Positions 16,548 through 25,333 of a DNA stretch of 64,000 nt are shown here, piece by piece. The stretch is from contig JBDOMT010000406.1 in the NCBI GenBank assembly GCA_039831705.1, positions 6,649-70,648 on the forward strand, read 5' to 3'. The notes under the pieces were generated by a model. It did not search any database. It was not told the DNA's origin and saw only the letters and a list, made by a program, of their open reading frames with translations. How positions within the stretch are numbered: the stretch's first letter is position 1; the number at the start of each line of letters is the position of its first letter. The translations under genes and the position numbers were made by a program. This DNA comes from JAJRWS01 sp039831705 (GTDB lineage Bacteria > Planctomycetota > Planctomycetia > Pirellulales > Lacipirellulaceae).

Positions 16548-19500
16548 ATGACACCACCTTTTGTTCATCTGCATTGCCATAGCCATTACAGTCTGCTGGA
16601 TGGAGCTAGCCCAATTCCAGCGTTGGTCGATCGGGCCAAAGAACTGGGCATGAACGGCCTGGCATTGACCGACCATGGCAATCTCTACGGGGCCTTGCAG
16701 TTCTATCAGGCTTGCCGTGATGCCGAGATTAATCCGGTGTTAGGTTACGAGGCCTACATTGCTCCAGGCAGCCGGTTCGAACGGGGTGGTGGAACCAGCA
16801 AGGAATCAAATTACCACCTGACCTTGCTGGCCCAAAATAGCACCGGCTTTCGCAATCTCGTCAAGATGGCAAGCTCTGCCTACCTGGAAGGTTTTTACCA
16901 CAAGCCGAGAATTGATCGGGAACTGCTAACCGAACATCACGAAGGTATTATCTGCCTGAGCGGATGCGTGTCAGGAGAATTTTCCCGAACTCTGCTCACC
17001 GGCAGCGGTGCGGCAACCGAAGAGCAACTTGGCAAGGCCATGGAAATAGCAGCCTGGTTTCATCGGCTGTTTGGCGATCGGTATTTCATCGAAGTACAAA
17101 ACAATGGTTTGGAAATTCAGCGTGCGGCCATGGAAGCGGGTGTCGAAGTGGCCAATCGAATGGGTCTGCCCCTGGTCGCCACCAGCGACGCACATTATGT
17201 CCGTCAGGAAGACGCCGAAGCACAAGATGTGCTGTTGTGTATCAATATGGGCAAGTACCGAACTGACAGCAACCGCATGAAGATGGAAGGGGACCAATTT
17301 TTTCTCCGCAGCCCGGCCGAAATGCATGCGGCCTTTCCCGGTCATGAAGAAGCGTTGGCTCGATCTCAGGAAATCGCCAATTCCGTCGAGATCGATCTCG
17401 AATTGGGCCAGCGTCATTTCCCCACATTCACGCCGCCAGAAAGCAAGTCGTCGGAAGACTACTTGCGTGAACTGTGCATCGCCGGACTGCAGGAGCGTTA
17501 TGCTCAACTCTCTGATCCATTGCAGGCCAAACGATGGCAAAATGGTGATCCAAGTAGCGGCCAACTCTCCGAGGAGGTCTTTGCCCGACTCGATCGTGAA
17601 TTGGGCGTGATCAACAAACTGGGATTTTGCGATTATTTTTTGATCGTCTGGGACTTTGTGCTGTTTGCCGTCGACAACAATATTCCCTGCACAGCACGCG
17701 GATCGGGGGTCGGATCGCTGGTATGCTACGCCCTGAAAATGAGCCATGTCTGCCCATTGCAATACGATCTGTTGTTCGAACGATTCCTCGACGAAAACCG
17801 ATTGGAAGCTCCCGATATCGACATCGATTTTTGCAAACATCGACGGGTGGAGGTCATTCAATACGTCAAAAACAAATATGGCGAAGCAAACGTCGCGCAA
17901 ATTGGCACGTTTGGCACGCTGGCTGCCAGAGCAGCCATTCGTGACGTGGGACGCACCATGGGGCTGCCCATTTTCCGCGTCGATCAGGTGGTTGCCATGG
18001 TACCCGACCAACTAGGCATATCCATCGACGGTGCCTTAGAAACCAGCAATGAACTGGCGAAAGCGCACGAATCCGATGGTGAAATCCGCGAACTGCTCGA
18101 TTTGGCGCGCAAGGTTGAAGGGCTGGCTCGTAACGTAGGCACCCATGCCGCAGCAGTAGTCATCGCCGAAAGGCCCGTCGATCATTATGTGCCTTTGCAG
18201 CATGTGAAAGGCAAGACCGAAGTGATCACCCAGTGGGCCATGGGAGATGTGGAACGTGCCGGCCTGCTGAAGATGGATTTTCTGGGCCTGCGCAATCTAA
18301 CCATTCTGGCCAAGACCATCGATTTGGTGGAAGAAGCGCGCGGAATTCGGATCGATCCCTACCAATTTCCGCTGGATGACGCCGATACATTTGCCTTACT
18401 CTGCCGCGGTGAAACGAAAGGCATCTTCCAACTGGAAAGTGGCGGCATTCGCGACCTGTTGCAACGGATGAAACCGGACCAATTCCTGGACATCGTCGCC
18501 ACCAACGCTCTCTACCGACCTGGACCGTTGGAAGGAGGCATGGTCGACGACTATATCGAAGTGAAACATGGCCGCCAGCAAGCCCAGTACCCGCATCCCG
18601 TCATGGAGGACATTCTGGAAGAAACCCATGGGGTGATGGTTTACCAAGAACAAGTGATGCGGATTCTCAATCGCCTCGGAGGCATCCAGCTTTCCAATGC
18701 CTACACCTGCATCAAGGCCATCAGTAAGAAAAAATTGCCGATGATCGCTAAATACCGTGAGCAGTTCATCGAAGGGGCGCATGCTCAGGGCCTAGCCAAA
18801 AAAACCGCCGGCGAACTATTTGGAATGATCGAAAAATTTGCCGGTTACGGTTTCAATAAGTCTCATTCAACCGCTTACGCTTTGATTGCCTACATGACCG
18901 CCTACTTAAAGGCACACTATCCAGTAGAATTCATGGCAGCTCTGCTGTCTTGCGACATTCCGGGGCGCAATTTCAAAAACAAAGACTCGCTGGTGGAACA
19001 TGTCGAAGATTGCCGTCGCATGGAAATCGAAGTCGTGCCACCTGACGTCAATCGATCGGCGGTTGATTTCATCGTCCGTGACGATCCATCGTCCGATCGC
19101 TCACTCACCCATTTTGGTCTCAGTGCTATCAAAGGCTGCGGCGGTGGGGCTGCCGAAGCACTTGTCACTGCACGCGAAAAAGGAGGGCCCTTCAAAAGCT
19201 TGTTCGATCTTTGCGAACGAGTTGATGCCCAATCGTGCAATCGCGCTACGCTTGAAGCACTGATCAAAGCAGGCGCGATGGATAACTTGGGGGGGCATCG
19301 GGCCCAGTTACAGGCCGCCCTGGAACGCGCCATACAGGCTGGCAACGCAGCGGCCGCCGATCGTCGCAGCGGCCAAAAAGGCTTGTTTGACATGGAGGAA
19401 GAAGACGCCCAGCAAGTACAAGCTGCCCTACCCGAAGTCGCCGTTTGGGATGAAAAAGAAAGGCTCGGCTACGAACGGGAAGTGCTCGGTTTTTACTTAT

Positions 19501-20168
19501 CGAGCCATCCATTGGCCGAACACGAAACACTGTTACGAAGCTTCTGCACCCACTTTAGCAAGAATCTGGGAGATTTGCAGCACCGCAGTGAAGTCATGCT
19601 GGGTGGCATGATCAACGCAATCAAGTTTTCACACACAAAAACTTCGCGTCCCGGCAGCACCCAAACCAAGTATGCCATGTGGGACTTGGAAGATTTCGAT
19701 GGCATTGTCCGCTGTATTTTATGGCCGGAACAGTTTGCTGAATATGGTCACCTGGTTGAGACGGATGCTATTCTTGCCATGCGTGGCAAGGTCGATCGAC
19801 GGCCCGGTAAAGAGGAAGTCAACTTAATTGTTGATGAACTGATTCCTCTGAAGCAACTGCCGGAGCGATTCTCAGACGGGATCCTGATTCGGATCCAGGA
19901 ACAGACTCATGGCGAGCGCGGCCTGGAACAACTGCGAGAAATCCTTCGTGGCTATCCTGGGAAAAAACGGCTTAAGTTAAGGCTCGACCTTGCTTCTGGG
20001 GGCCAAGTCTGGCTCGACAGTGCGTGGCCGGGCGTGGAACTCCATCCAGAACTTCGACAGCGTGTGGACGGACTTCTGGGACCGGGCAATTTCCGTTTGC
20101 AAAGCTCGAAGCCGCGCCCTGCAAAGCAACCGGCAGGCAGAAAAGGTCAGGCAAACGGTCCCCGGTAA
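16548..20168 (+). CDS. dnaE: DNA polymerase III alpha subunit
   Basis: The 1,206-residue replicative polymerase subunit is complete. The PHP domain begins at once (HLHCHSHYSLLDGASPIPALV). The palm motif PDIDIDF places catalytic aspartates at D423 and D425 (third at about D573 by family expectation, in KMDFLGLRNL). A helix-hairpin-helix region and C-terminal OB fold (VMLGGMINAIKFSHTKTS, then MWDLEDFDGIVRCILWP) follow. It is the DnaE1 type rather than PolC because there is no inserted exonuclease domain. GGAAGGA lies upstream of ATG 16548. Length is close to the E. coli protein (1,160). Confidence 0.98.
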   Translation: MTPPFVHLHCHSHYSLLDGASPIPALVDRAKELGMNGLALTDHGNLYGALQFYQACRDAEINPVLGYEAYIAPGSRFERGGGTSKESNYHLTLLAQNSTGFRNLVKMASSAYLEGFYHKPRIDRELLTEHHEGIICLSGCVSGEFSRTLLTGSGAATEEQLGKAMEIAAWFHRLFGDRYFIEVQNNGLEIQRAAMEAGVEVANRMGLPLVATSDAHYVRQEDAEAQDVLLCINMGKYRTDSNRMKMEGDQFFLRSPAEMHAAFPGHEEALARSQEIANSVEIDLELGQRHFPTFTPPESKSSEDYLRELCIAGLQERYAQLSDPLQAKRWQNGDPSSGQLSEEVFARLDRELGVINKLGFCDYFLIVWDFVLFAVDNNIPCTARGSGVGSLVCYALKMSHVCPLQYDLLFERFLDENRLEAPDIDIDFCKHRRVEVIQYVKNKYGEANVAQIGTFGTLAARAAIRDVGRTMGLPIFRVDQVVAMVPDQLGISIDGALETSNELAKAHESDGEIRELLDLARKVEGLARNVGTHAAAVVIAERPVDHYVPLQHVKGKTEVITQWAMGDVERAGLLKMDFLGLRNLTILAKTIDLVEEARGIRIDPYQFPLDDADTFALLCRGETKGIFQLESGGIRDLLQRMKPDQFLDIVATNALYRPGPLEGGMVDDYIEVKHGRQQAQYPHPVMEDILEETHGVMVYQEQVMRILNRLGGIQLSNAYTCIKAISKKKLPMIAKYREQFIEGAHAQGLAKKTAGELFGMIEKFAGYGFNKSHSTAYALIAYMTAYLKAHYPVEFMAALLSCDIPGRNFKNKDSLVEHVEDCRRMEIEVVPPDVNRSAVDFIVRDDPSSDRSLTHFGLSAIKGCGGGAAEALVTAREKGGPFKSLFDLCERVDAQSCNRATLEALIKAGAMDNLGGHRAQLQAALERAIQAGNAAAADRRSGQKGLFDMEEEDAQQVQAALPEVAVWDEKERLGYEREVLGFYLSSHPLAEHETLLRSFCTHFSKNLGDLQHRSEVMLGGMINAIKFSHTKTSRPGSTQTKYAMWDLEDFDGIVRCILWPEQFAEYGHLVETDAILAMRGKVDRRPGKEEVNLIVDELIPLKQLPERFSDGILIRIQEQTHGERGLEQLREILRGYPGKKRLKLRLDLASGGQVWLDSAWPGVELHPELRQRVDGLLGPGNFRLQSSKPRPAKQPAGRKGQANGPR

Positions 20169-20271
20169 GAAACGATGGCAGTTAAATAACTACCAGGTAA
20201 TGGTTAGATTTAATGGTGAGTAATCAACCAGTCACCACTCAAATGAGCAAAGGTGGGCATAAAAAAACTAT

Positions 20272-20448
20272 TAGCCCGTATATTTCACCCGTTTCTGCTA
20301 CGGCGTCCCAAGTCCTTCCGTGGCTGCGTTATGTTTCGGCCTGTGATCCTCAATGTGTAAAAACACGCCTGCGGTCACAAACCTCACATGCCTTGCCACG
20401 AAAGGACTTAAGCCACCTCGCGACGAAACGGATGAAATATCCGGGTTA
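20272..20448. repeat. R3 palindromic element, copy 2
   Basis: Arms TAGCCCGTATATTTCACCCG and CGGATGAAATATCCGGGTTA flank a core nearly identical to copy 1 (TTTCTGCTACGGCGTCCC, CTGCGTTATGTTTCGGCC, CACGCCTGCGGTC) but about 40 bp shorter. It lies between dnaE and the decarboxylase gene, both read to the right. Confidence 0.9.
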
Positions 20449-20616
20449 GCGTTGATTAGTGTTCATTAGCGGTGGTAATGTAATGAGTTAAAGGTGCTGC
20501 CTGATGCTCATAGGGTGCTGTAGAAATAGAAGCTGCATTAAGTAAATTGCTGCGGTAACTGGTGGAAAATTAGTAACCGTTTATTCTGCAAGTCCACGAG
20601 AGGGCTCTCAAGTCGC

Positions 20617-21591
20617 ATGTCTAAAATTCAACGCATTCTGGTCACCGGTGGCGCCGGTTTTCTCGGTTCTCATTTGTGCGAACGGCTGGTGGAACAGCAA
20701 CATGATGTCATCTGTCTGGACAACTTTTTTACCAGCCAGAAGGAGAACGTATCCCACTTGCTCAACCGGCCCAACTTCGAGCTGATCCGGCACGATATCA
20801 CCCAGCCCATTTTTCTGGAAGTCGATGAAATCTACAATCTGGCCTGCCCCGCGGCCCCCGGTCACTATCAGTACAATCCCATCAAGACGATGAAAACATC
20901 CTTGCTGGGTGCGATTCATACCTTGGGGCTTGCCAAACGATGTCGAGCCAAGGTACTGCAAGCCTCAACCAGTGAAGTCTACGGTGATCCGGAAGTCCAT
21001 CCACAGGTTGAAAGCTACCGTGGCTGTGTCAACCCAATTGGTCCACGGGCCTGTTACGATGAAGGCAAGCGCGCAGCGGAAACCTTGTTCATGGACTATC
21101 ACCGGAGCCATGGCATGAACGTGAAGATCGTGCGCATCTTTAACACCTACGGTCCGCGGATGCACCCATACGACGGACGCGTAGTATCGAATTTCATCCG
21201 TCAGGCATTGGCCGGAAAATCGATCTCCTTATTCGGCGACGGTTCGCAGACACGGTCATTTTGCTATCGAGATGACCTCGTGAATGGAATCCTTCGAATG
21301 ATGAATGGGGAAGACAATTTCATTGGCCCGGTAAACTTAGGCAACCCTGGAGAATTCACCATACGCGAACTGGCGGAATTAGTCATTGAAATGACTGGAT
21401 CCAAGTCAGAAATCGAGCTTCATCCTTTACCCGATGACGACCCGACGCGCCGCCGTCCCGATATTTCACTGGCGCACAAGCAACTCGATTGGCAACCCAA
21501 AATTTCCCTTCGGGATGGACTCGAAAAAACCATCGCCTGGTTCCGCAGTATCCAGCTGGATAACTACCGGGCTCCCACGCCTAATTATTAA
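20617..21591 (+). CDS. UDP-glucuronate decarboxylase (UDP-xylose synthase), extended SDR
   Basis: The 324-residue enzyme has the NAD-binding GGAGFLGSH near the N-terminus, the SDR catalytic Tyr-Lys pair (YDEGK) and the substrate segment MHPYDGRVVSNFIRQAL typical of UXS enzymes. It converts UDP-glucuronate to UDP-xylose, a precursor for exopolysaccharide or glycoprotein sugars. A UDP-glucose 4-epimerase-like role is less likely given the PAAPGHYQYNP and RACYDEGKR motifs. The stop codon TAA lies inside the terminal arm of a short R3 element. Confidence 0.92.
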   Translation: MSKIQRILVTGGAGFLGSHLCERLVEQQHDVICLDNFFTSQKENVSHLLNRPNFELIRHDITQPIFLEVDEIYNLACPAAPGHYQYNPIKTMKTSLLGAIHTLGLAKRCRAKVLQASTSEVYGDPEVHPQVESYRGCVNPIGPRACYDEGKRAAETLFMDYHRSHGMNVKIVRIFNTYGPRMHPYDGRVVSNFIRQALAGKSISLFGDGSQTRSFCYRDDLVNGILRMMNGEDNFIGPVNLGNPGEFTIRELAELVIEMTGSKSEIELHPLPDDDPTRRRPDISLAHKQLDWQPKISLRDGLEKTIAWFRSIQLDNYRAPTPNY

Positions 21592-21700
21592 CCCGGAATT
21601 CTCACACTTTTCGTCGCGAGCGGTGGTAAGTCCTTGTCTGACGCAGCCAGGCAAGAACTTGGCCGCCGCGTAACAGGAAAGTGTGAGAAATGTGGGTTAA
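21588..21700. repeat. Short R3 element exactly between convergent genes
   Basis: It begins TTAACCCGGAATTCTCACAC and ends GTGTGAGAAATGTGGGTTAA. Next to the left arm it has TTTTCGTCGCGAG and AAGTCCTTG, and next to the right arm GAACTTGGCCGCCG, all matching reverse-oriented R3 copies. The left TTAA provides the TAA of the decarboxylase gene and the right TTAA provides the TAA of the VanZ-like gene. It can fold as a bidirectional hairpin. Confidence 0.8.
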
Positions 21701-22137
21701 GTCCCCGAAAGGGCGGGAGTTAGACTCCAACGGAGAACACGTGACAAGAACGGACTGGCAAGCCGGAACAAGATAAGTCCTGCGACAATCCCAGTCACAT
21801 CGGCCAACCAATCGTAACCATCGCAAGTGCGACCTACGGGAATCTGAGTCACTTCATCGAAAATCCCATAAAGGGTGCCAAACAGCCAGACCATGAAGTA
21901 GTGAAAAGCTTCCAAGGCACCTCGGGAGAGCTTCCAACTAGCCAACAGACACACCGTCAACGTAAAATACGCTCCTGCATGTGCCAGTTTGTCCAGATGA
22001 AAAATAGTAGAAGGACCCGTCACTGGCAGGTGTGTACCAAGAAACATGGCCACCAGTACGGCAACCACCACCACACGCATGACGACCGCAATACGAGTGA
22101 TCCGTACTTGAAGGGCCATAGGCTCGATTAACGGCAT
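21697..22137 (-). CDS. VanZ-like family membrane protein
   Basis: This 146-residue protein has about four transmembrane helices and the VanZ-like pattern: THLP near the first helix, a helix with LDKLAHAGAYFTLT, then YGIFDEVTQIPVGRTCDGYDWLADVTG. The K-x2-H-x3-Y and DE-x-Q motifs are the family hallmarks. VanZ-like proteins are named after a teicoplanin-resistance factor, but the function of this broad family is unknown. MPLIEPM at 22137 is taken as the start because upstream codons are low-complexity and read from a poorly conserved region. Confidence 0.8.
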   Translation of the reverse strand: MPLIEPMALQVRITRIAVVMRVVVVAVLVAMFLGTHLPVTGPSTIFHLDKLAHAGAYFTLTVCLLASWKLSRGALEAFHYFMVWLFGTLYGIFDEVTQIPVGRTCDGYDWLADVTGIVAGLILFRLASPFLSRVLRWSLTPALSGT

Positions 22138-22515
22138 AAAATAATAACTCGCATGTGAAAAAGGTATCAGGTACCCTTTGCTGGAATGTAACGGAGGGGT
22201 TTCCCATAAAAGGCAAAAGGCACCTGTTACCTTTTTACCCACCCAACCATACCACCCATATTACCCATATGCCGTTTTCTGGCATAGTGTAGGGTTATAG
22301 TGTAGCGGAAATTACTGTTACAACTGGAATATGGGAATGGTGGAAAAATGGACTTTTGATGATGTTTACCTGTTGGCGTACGCCACATTCCATTTTTCAT
22401 CATTCCTATGTATGGCATTCCTATGTACGGCGATTGCTGGACCTGAGTTCGTTTACATCCACAGTCCGATTTGTTCTTAATCTGCCGTCTTTCTCCCCTA
22501 TAGAGTTCGCTCCTC
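22138..22515. other. Intergenic stretch with short direct repeats
   Basis: This divergent space between the VanZ-like gene and tadA holds two tandem-like runs of ATTCCTATGTAYGGC near 22403-22431 and an ACCCATATTACCCATATG stretch near 22252. No gene or known RNA was recognised. Confidence 0.5.
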
Positions 22516-23001
22516 TTGGAAAACACCAATCTAGAACAACACGAATATTTCATGTATCAGGCCTTGGCTGAGGCAGAAGCAGCTTTTCAGGTCGATGAAG
22601 TGCCTGTCGGGGCAATTATCACCTACCAGGATTCGGCCGCAGGGAGAAAAATTGTGGGAGCCGCTCATAACCAGCGTGAAGGGCTCCACGACCCGACTGC
22701 CCATGCCGAAATGCTCGCCATCACCCAGGCTGCCGCCAGCCTGGGAAACTGGCGACTGGAAGGGTGTGTCCTGTATGTCACCCTGGAGCCGTGCCCCATG
22801 TGTGCTGGGGCAATCGTGCAAGCACGGATTCCAAAAGTCGTGTACGGTGCCAACGACCCCAAAGCGGGCGCTGTTCGAAGTCTATTTCAATTGCTCAGCG
22901 ATTCACGATTGAATCATCAGACCGAAATTGTCGAGGGCGTGCTCGGCGAAGTGTGTGGTGAACTACTTTCGAATTTTTTCAGAAGTAAAAGAGGTGCGTA
23001 G
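22516..23001 (+). CDS. tadA: tRNA-specific adenosine deaminase TadA
   Basis: The 161-residue zinc deaminase has HAEM as the catalytic His-Glu and PCPMCAGA as the two zinc cysteines. It makes inosine at position 34 of tRNA-Arg(ACG). The start is a TTG at 22516: homology to TadA begins at HEYFMYQALAEA, which lies before the first ATG, and an in-frame stop lies 15 bases upstream of the TTG, so no earlier start exists. It stands alone upstream of the cell-surface block. Confidence 0.94.
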   Translation: MENTNLEQHEYFMYQALAEAEAAFQVDEVPVGAIITYQDSAAGRKIVGAAHNQREGLHDPTAHAEMLAITQAAASLGNWRLEGCVLYVTLEPCPMCAGAIVQARIPKVVYGANDPKAGAVRSLFQLLSDSRLNHQTEIVEGVLGEVCGELLSNFFRSKRGA

Positions 23002-23196
23002 ATTTCGTCATGTCGGTCTGTCTCTCCGAAATGAGCCAACCTGACGATTGAAACAAACCGCTAGCGTTACCGGTTGCAAACACTATTTGCCCTTGCGGCA
23101 ACCGCAAAAAGTTTGCTACAAGTCTCGCCACTTTTCTGGCAAAAGCTCATCAAAATGTCGCTATTCCGCTCATAGAGCGCGGGCAAGGATAAGACT

Positions 23197-25074
23197 ATGG
23201 CCACGGGACGACTTGTTGCACGTACTTTTTTCCATACGACCATACTGGGAATCGTGTGTGCTATCTGTTGTGCACCGACTCAGGCTCAAAATGCCGCCTA
23301 CGGCCCCTGGGAGCAACTTTCCGCAGATGAGGCCTACCCGGATGACGAACCTGACATCACCGTTGGCCGATTGATCGACTCATTATTTGAACCGGCCGCC
23401 CCTGAAAGTCATGTGCCTGAAGCGATCAGTCAGGCGCTGGGTCGAAAACCGTACCGGGGAGCCGCGCAACAATCGAACCTGCGTGGCCAATTGGTTCGCA
23501 ATCCGGACACGGACAATGGCCATGCTCCGTTTGTGCTGGTCGACCGTTACGGAGGAATTCAGCGTTATATCGAACCGGTCGCCACGGTCGACCTGCAAGC
23601 TTACGAAGGTGAAATTGTGGGCGTCCGACGTGATACGGGCGATACCCTGTTGGCCTCGCAATTGGATCTGCCACGCACCCTTGGCAACTCGCACGGGTTG
23701 CAATTGACCGGCCATGAAGAACCCATTCCTGCGGGAGAGCTCATTCCCGATCCGGCCGACGACACGGCAGACACCGATCACCCACTGATTCTACCTGAGG
23801 GAATCGACCCTATTTACCTGGACGATGAACCTAGTATCGGTGGCTGCCCCCAATGTGGCGGATTGGCCATGCACGGGCCAGACTGTGGACGGGCCGTACG
23901 CGGTGGACGTCACCAGTTTTACGCCCAAGGCGAATACCTAATATGGGCCATGGATGGAATGGATACTCCACCACTGGTTGTCCAGGGTGATACCGACGGC
24001 AATCAGAATTTTACCAATGCTCAAATCATCTATGGCAATGACGATATCCTCACTCAAGGACGCAGTGGTGCACGTCTGCGTTTGGGTGTCTGGCTGGGCG
24101 GAGGACCGTGGGCTCTGGAAGGAGAATACCTGGGTCTGGGAAGTATTTCTTCACGATTTACCGCTGGAGGGGATGGTGTCACTCTCCCCTTTATCGGTCG
24201 ACCAATCATCGATGCGACCACCGGTTTAAATGCAGTCGAGGATGTTTCCTTTCCAGGAATTCAGGGAAATGTGACAGTCGATGCGGACAGCGAGTTCCAA
24301 TCGGGTGGAGTTTGGTTTCGGCGTAGCCTCTGTTCGTTTGCAGGATGTCAAGATTCGTACTGTGACGACATTACCTGCGACAGTTGCGTAGACTGTGGGA
24401 CGGGGGTAAACGGATGCGTTTCGGGTTTGTGTAGTAGATGGTCCTCCCGCTGCGGCCGCCTCTTTAACCGGGGTACTCGTCGAATCGATTTCCTGTTTGG
24501 ATTACGGTCGACCAGACTCGATGAGAATCTCAACATCTCTGAAGATTTGCAGACGACCGACACCCTACCAACAACCTTCCAAGTTAGCGATCGGTTTTCT
24601 ACGACCAACGAATTTACCGGTTTTGAACTCGGATATGTCTGGGGATGGCAAAATCAGCGGTGGTCGATCGATCTTCTCAACCGGGTCGCAATTGGCGGCA
24701 CCCACCAACAGGTCGACATCCGTGGCAGCACTGTGCAGAACACGGGCGCCGGCCCCGTCACCGGGCCGGGTGGCCTGTTGGCACTACCAAGCAATATCGA
24801 CAGCTACACACGCGACGAATTGAGCGTGATCCCTGAATTTGGTGCCACCCTCGGCTTTGCGCTCACCAAGCGGCTACGTCTGACAGCCGGCTACACCTTT
24901 ATCTACTGGAGTCGCGTGGCCCGCCCGGGCGATCAGATCGACCTGGAAGTCAATCCGGGCTCACTTCCCTTTGCAACAACGCCTTCCACCATTCCAGCCC
25001 GACCCCAATTTGTCTTTCGCGATACCGACATTTGGATCCAGGGCCTGAATTTTGGTGCCGATTACACCTGGTAG
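23197..25074 (+). CDS. BBP7-family outer-membrane beta-barrel protein
   Basis: The 625-residue product has a signal peptide (about 1-31, ending PTQAQ) and a long N-terminal linker to about residue 235. It contains a small cysteine cluster (GGCPQCGGLAMHGPDCGR) and then a barrel starting FYAQGEYLIWAMDGMD and RLRLGVWLGGGPWALEGEY, the BBP7 pattern. A second Cys-rich insertion (CDDITCDSCVDCG) lies at about 390. The protein ends with a strand finishing in YTW. BBP7 is a planctomycete-specific barrel family of unknown substrate. AAGGA sits before ATG 23197. Confidence 0.9.
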   Translation: MATGRLVARTFFHTTILGIVCAICCAPTQAQNAAYGPWEQLSADEAYPDDEPDITVGRLIDSLFEPAAPESHVPEAISQALGRKPYRGAAQQSNLRGQLVRNPDTDNGHAPFVLVDRYGGIQRYIEPVATVDLQAYEGEIVGVRRDTGDTLLASQLDLPRTLGNSHGLQLTGHEEPIPAGELIPDPADDTADTDHPLILPEGIDPIYLDDEPSIGGCPQCGGLAMHGPDCGRAVRGGRHQFYAQGEYLIWAMDGMDTPPLVVQGDTDGNQNFTNAQIIYGNDDILTQGRSGARLRLGVWLGGGPWALEGEYLGLGSISSRFTAGGDGVTLPFIGRPIIDATTGLNAVEDVSFPGIQGNVTVDADSEFQSGGVWFRRSLCSFAGCQDSYCDDITCDSCVDCGTGVNGCVSGLCSRWSSRCGRLFNRGTRRIDFLFGLRSTRLDENLNISEDLQTTDTLPTTFQVSDRFSTTNEFTGFELGYVWGWQNQRWSIDLLNRVAIGGTHQQVDIRGSTVQNTGAGPVTGPGGLLALPSNIDSYTRDELSVIPEFGATLGFALTKRLRLTAGYTFIYWSRVARPGDQIDLEVNPGSLPFATTPSTIPARPQFVFRDTDIWIQGLNFGADYTW

Positions 25075-25333
25075 GAAAAGCGGGCGATGCGTATATAAGG
25101 CGAGCAGCAGTTGAAAACGCACCTCTATGGAACCGCGGTTCTCCGCTGGTGAATTCTCAACCACTACGCATCTCAAGCCGCATTTTTGGTCAAACTGCAG
25201 GGTACTGGTAATCTGTAAGGCCACTCTAGCCGATACAACTCTTATTGGATTTTGTATGCGCCGGGGATCTTTCTCTGAAAATCATTCACTGGCGCCTCTT
25301 CTGCTAGCAAAGTGAGACTCCACGAGGCACCCC

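Noticed and set aside
16971..18011. A 346-codon open frame on the minus strand
   Set aside because: Entirely within dnaE on the opposite strand; a compositional shadow.
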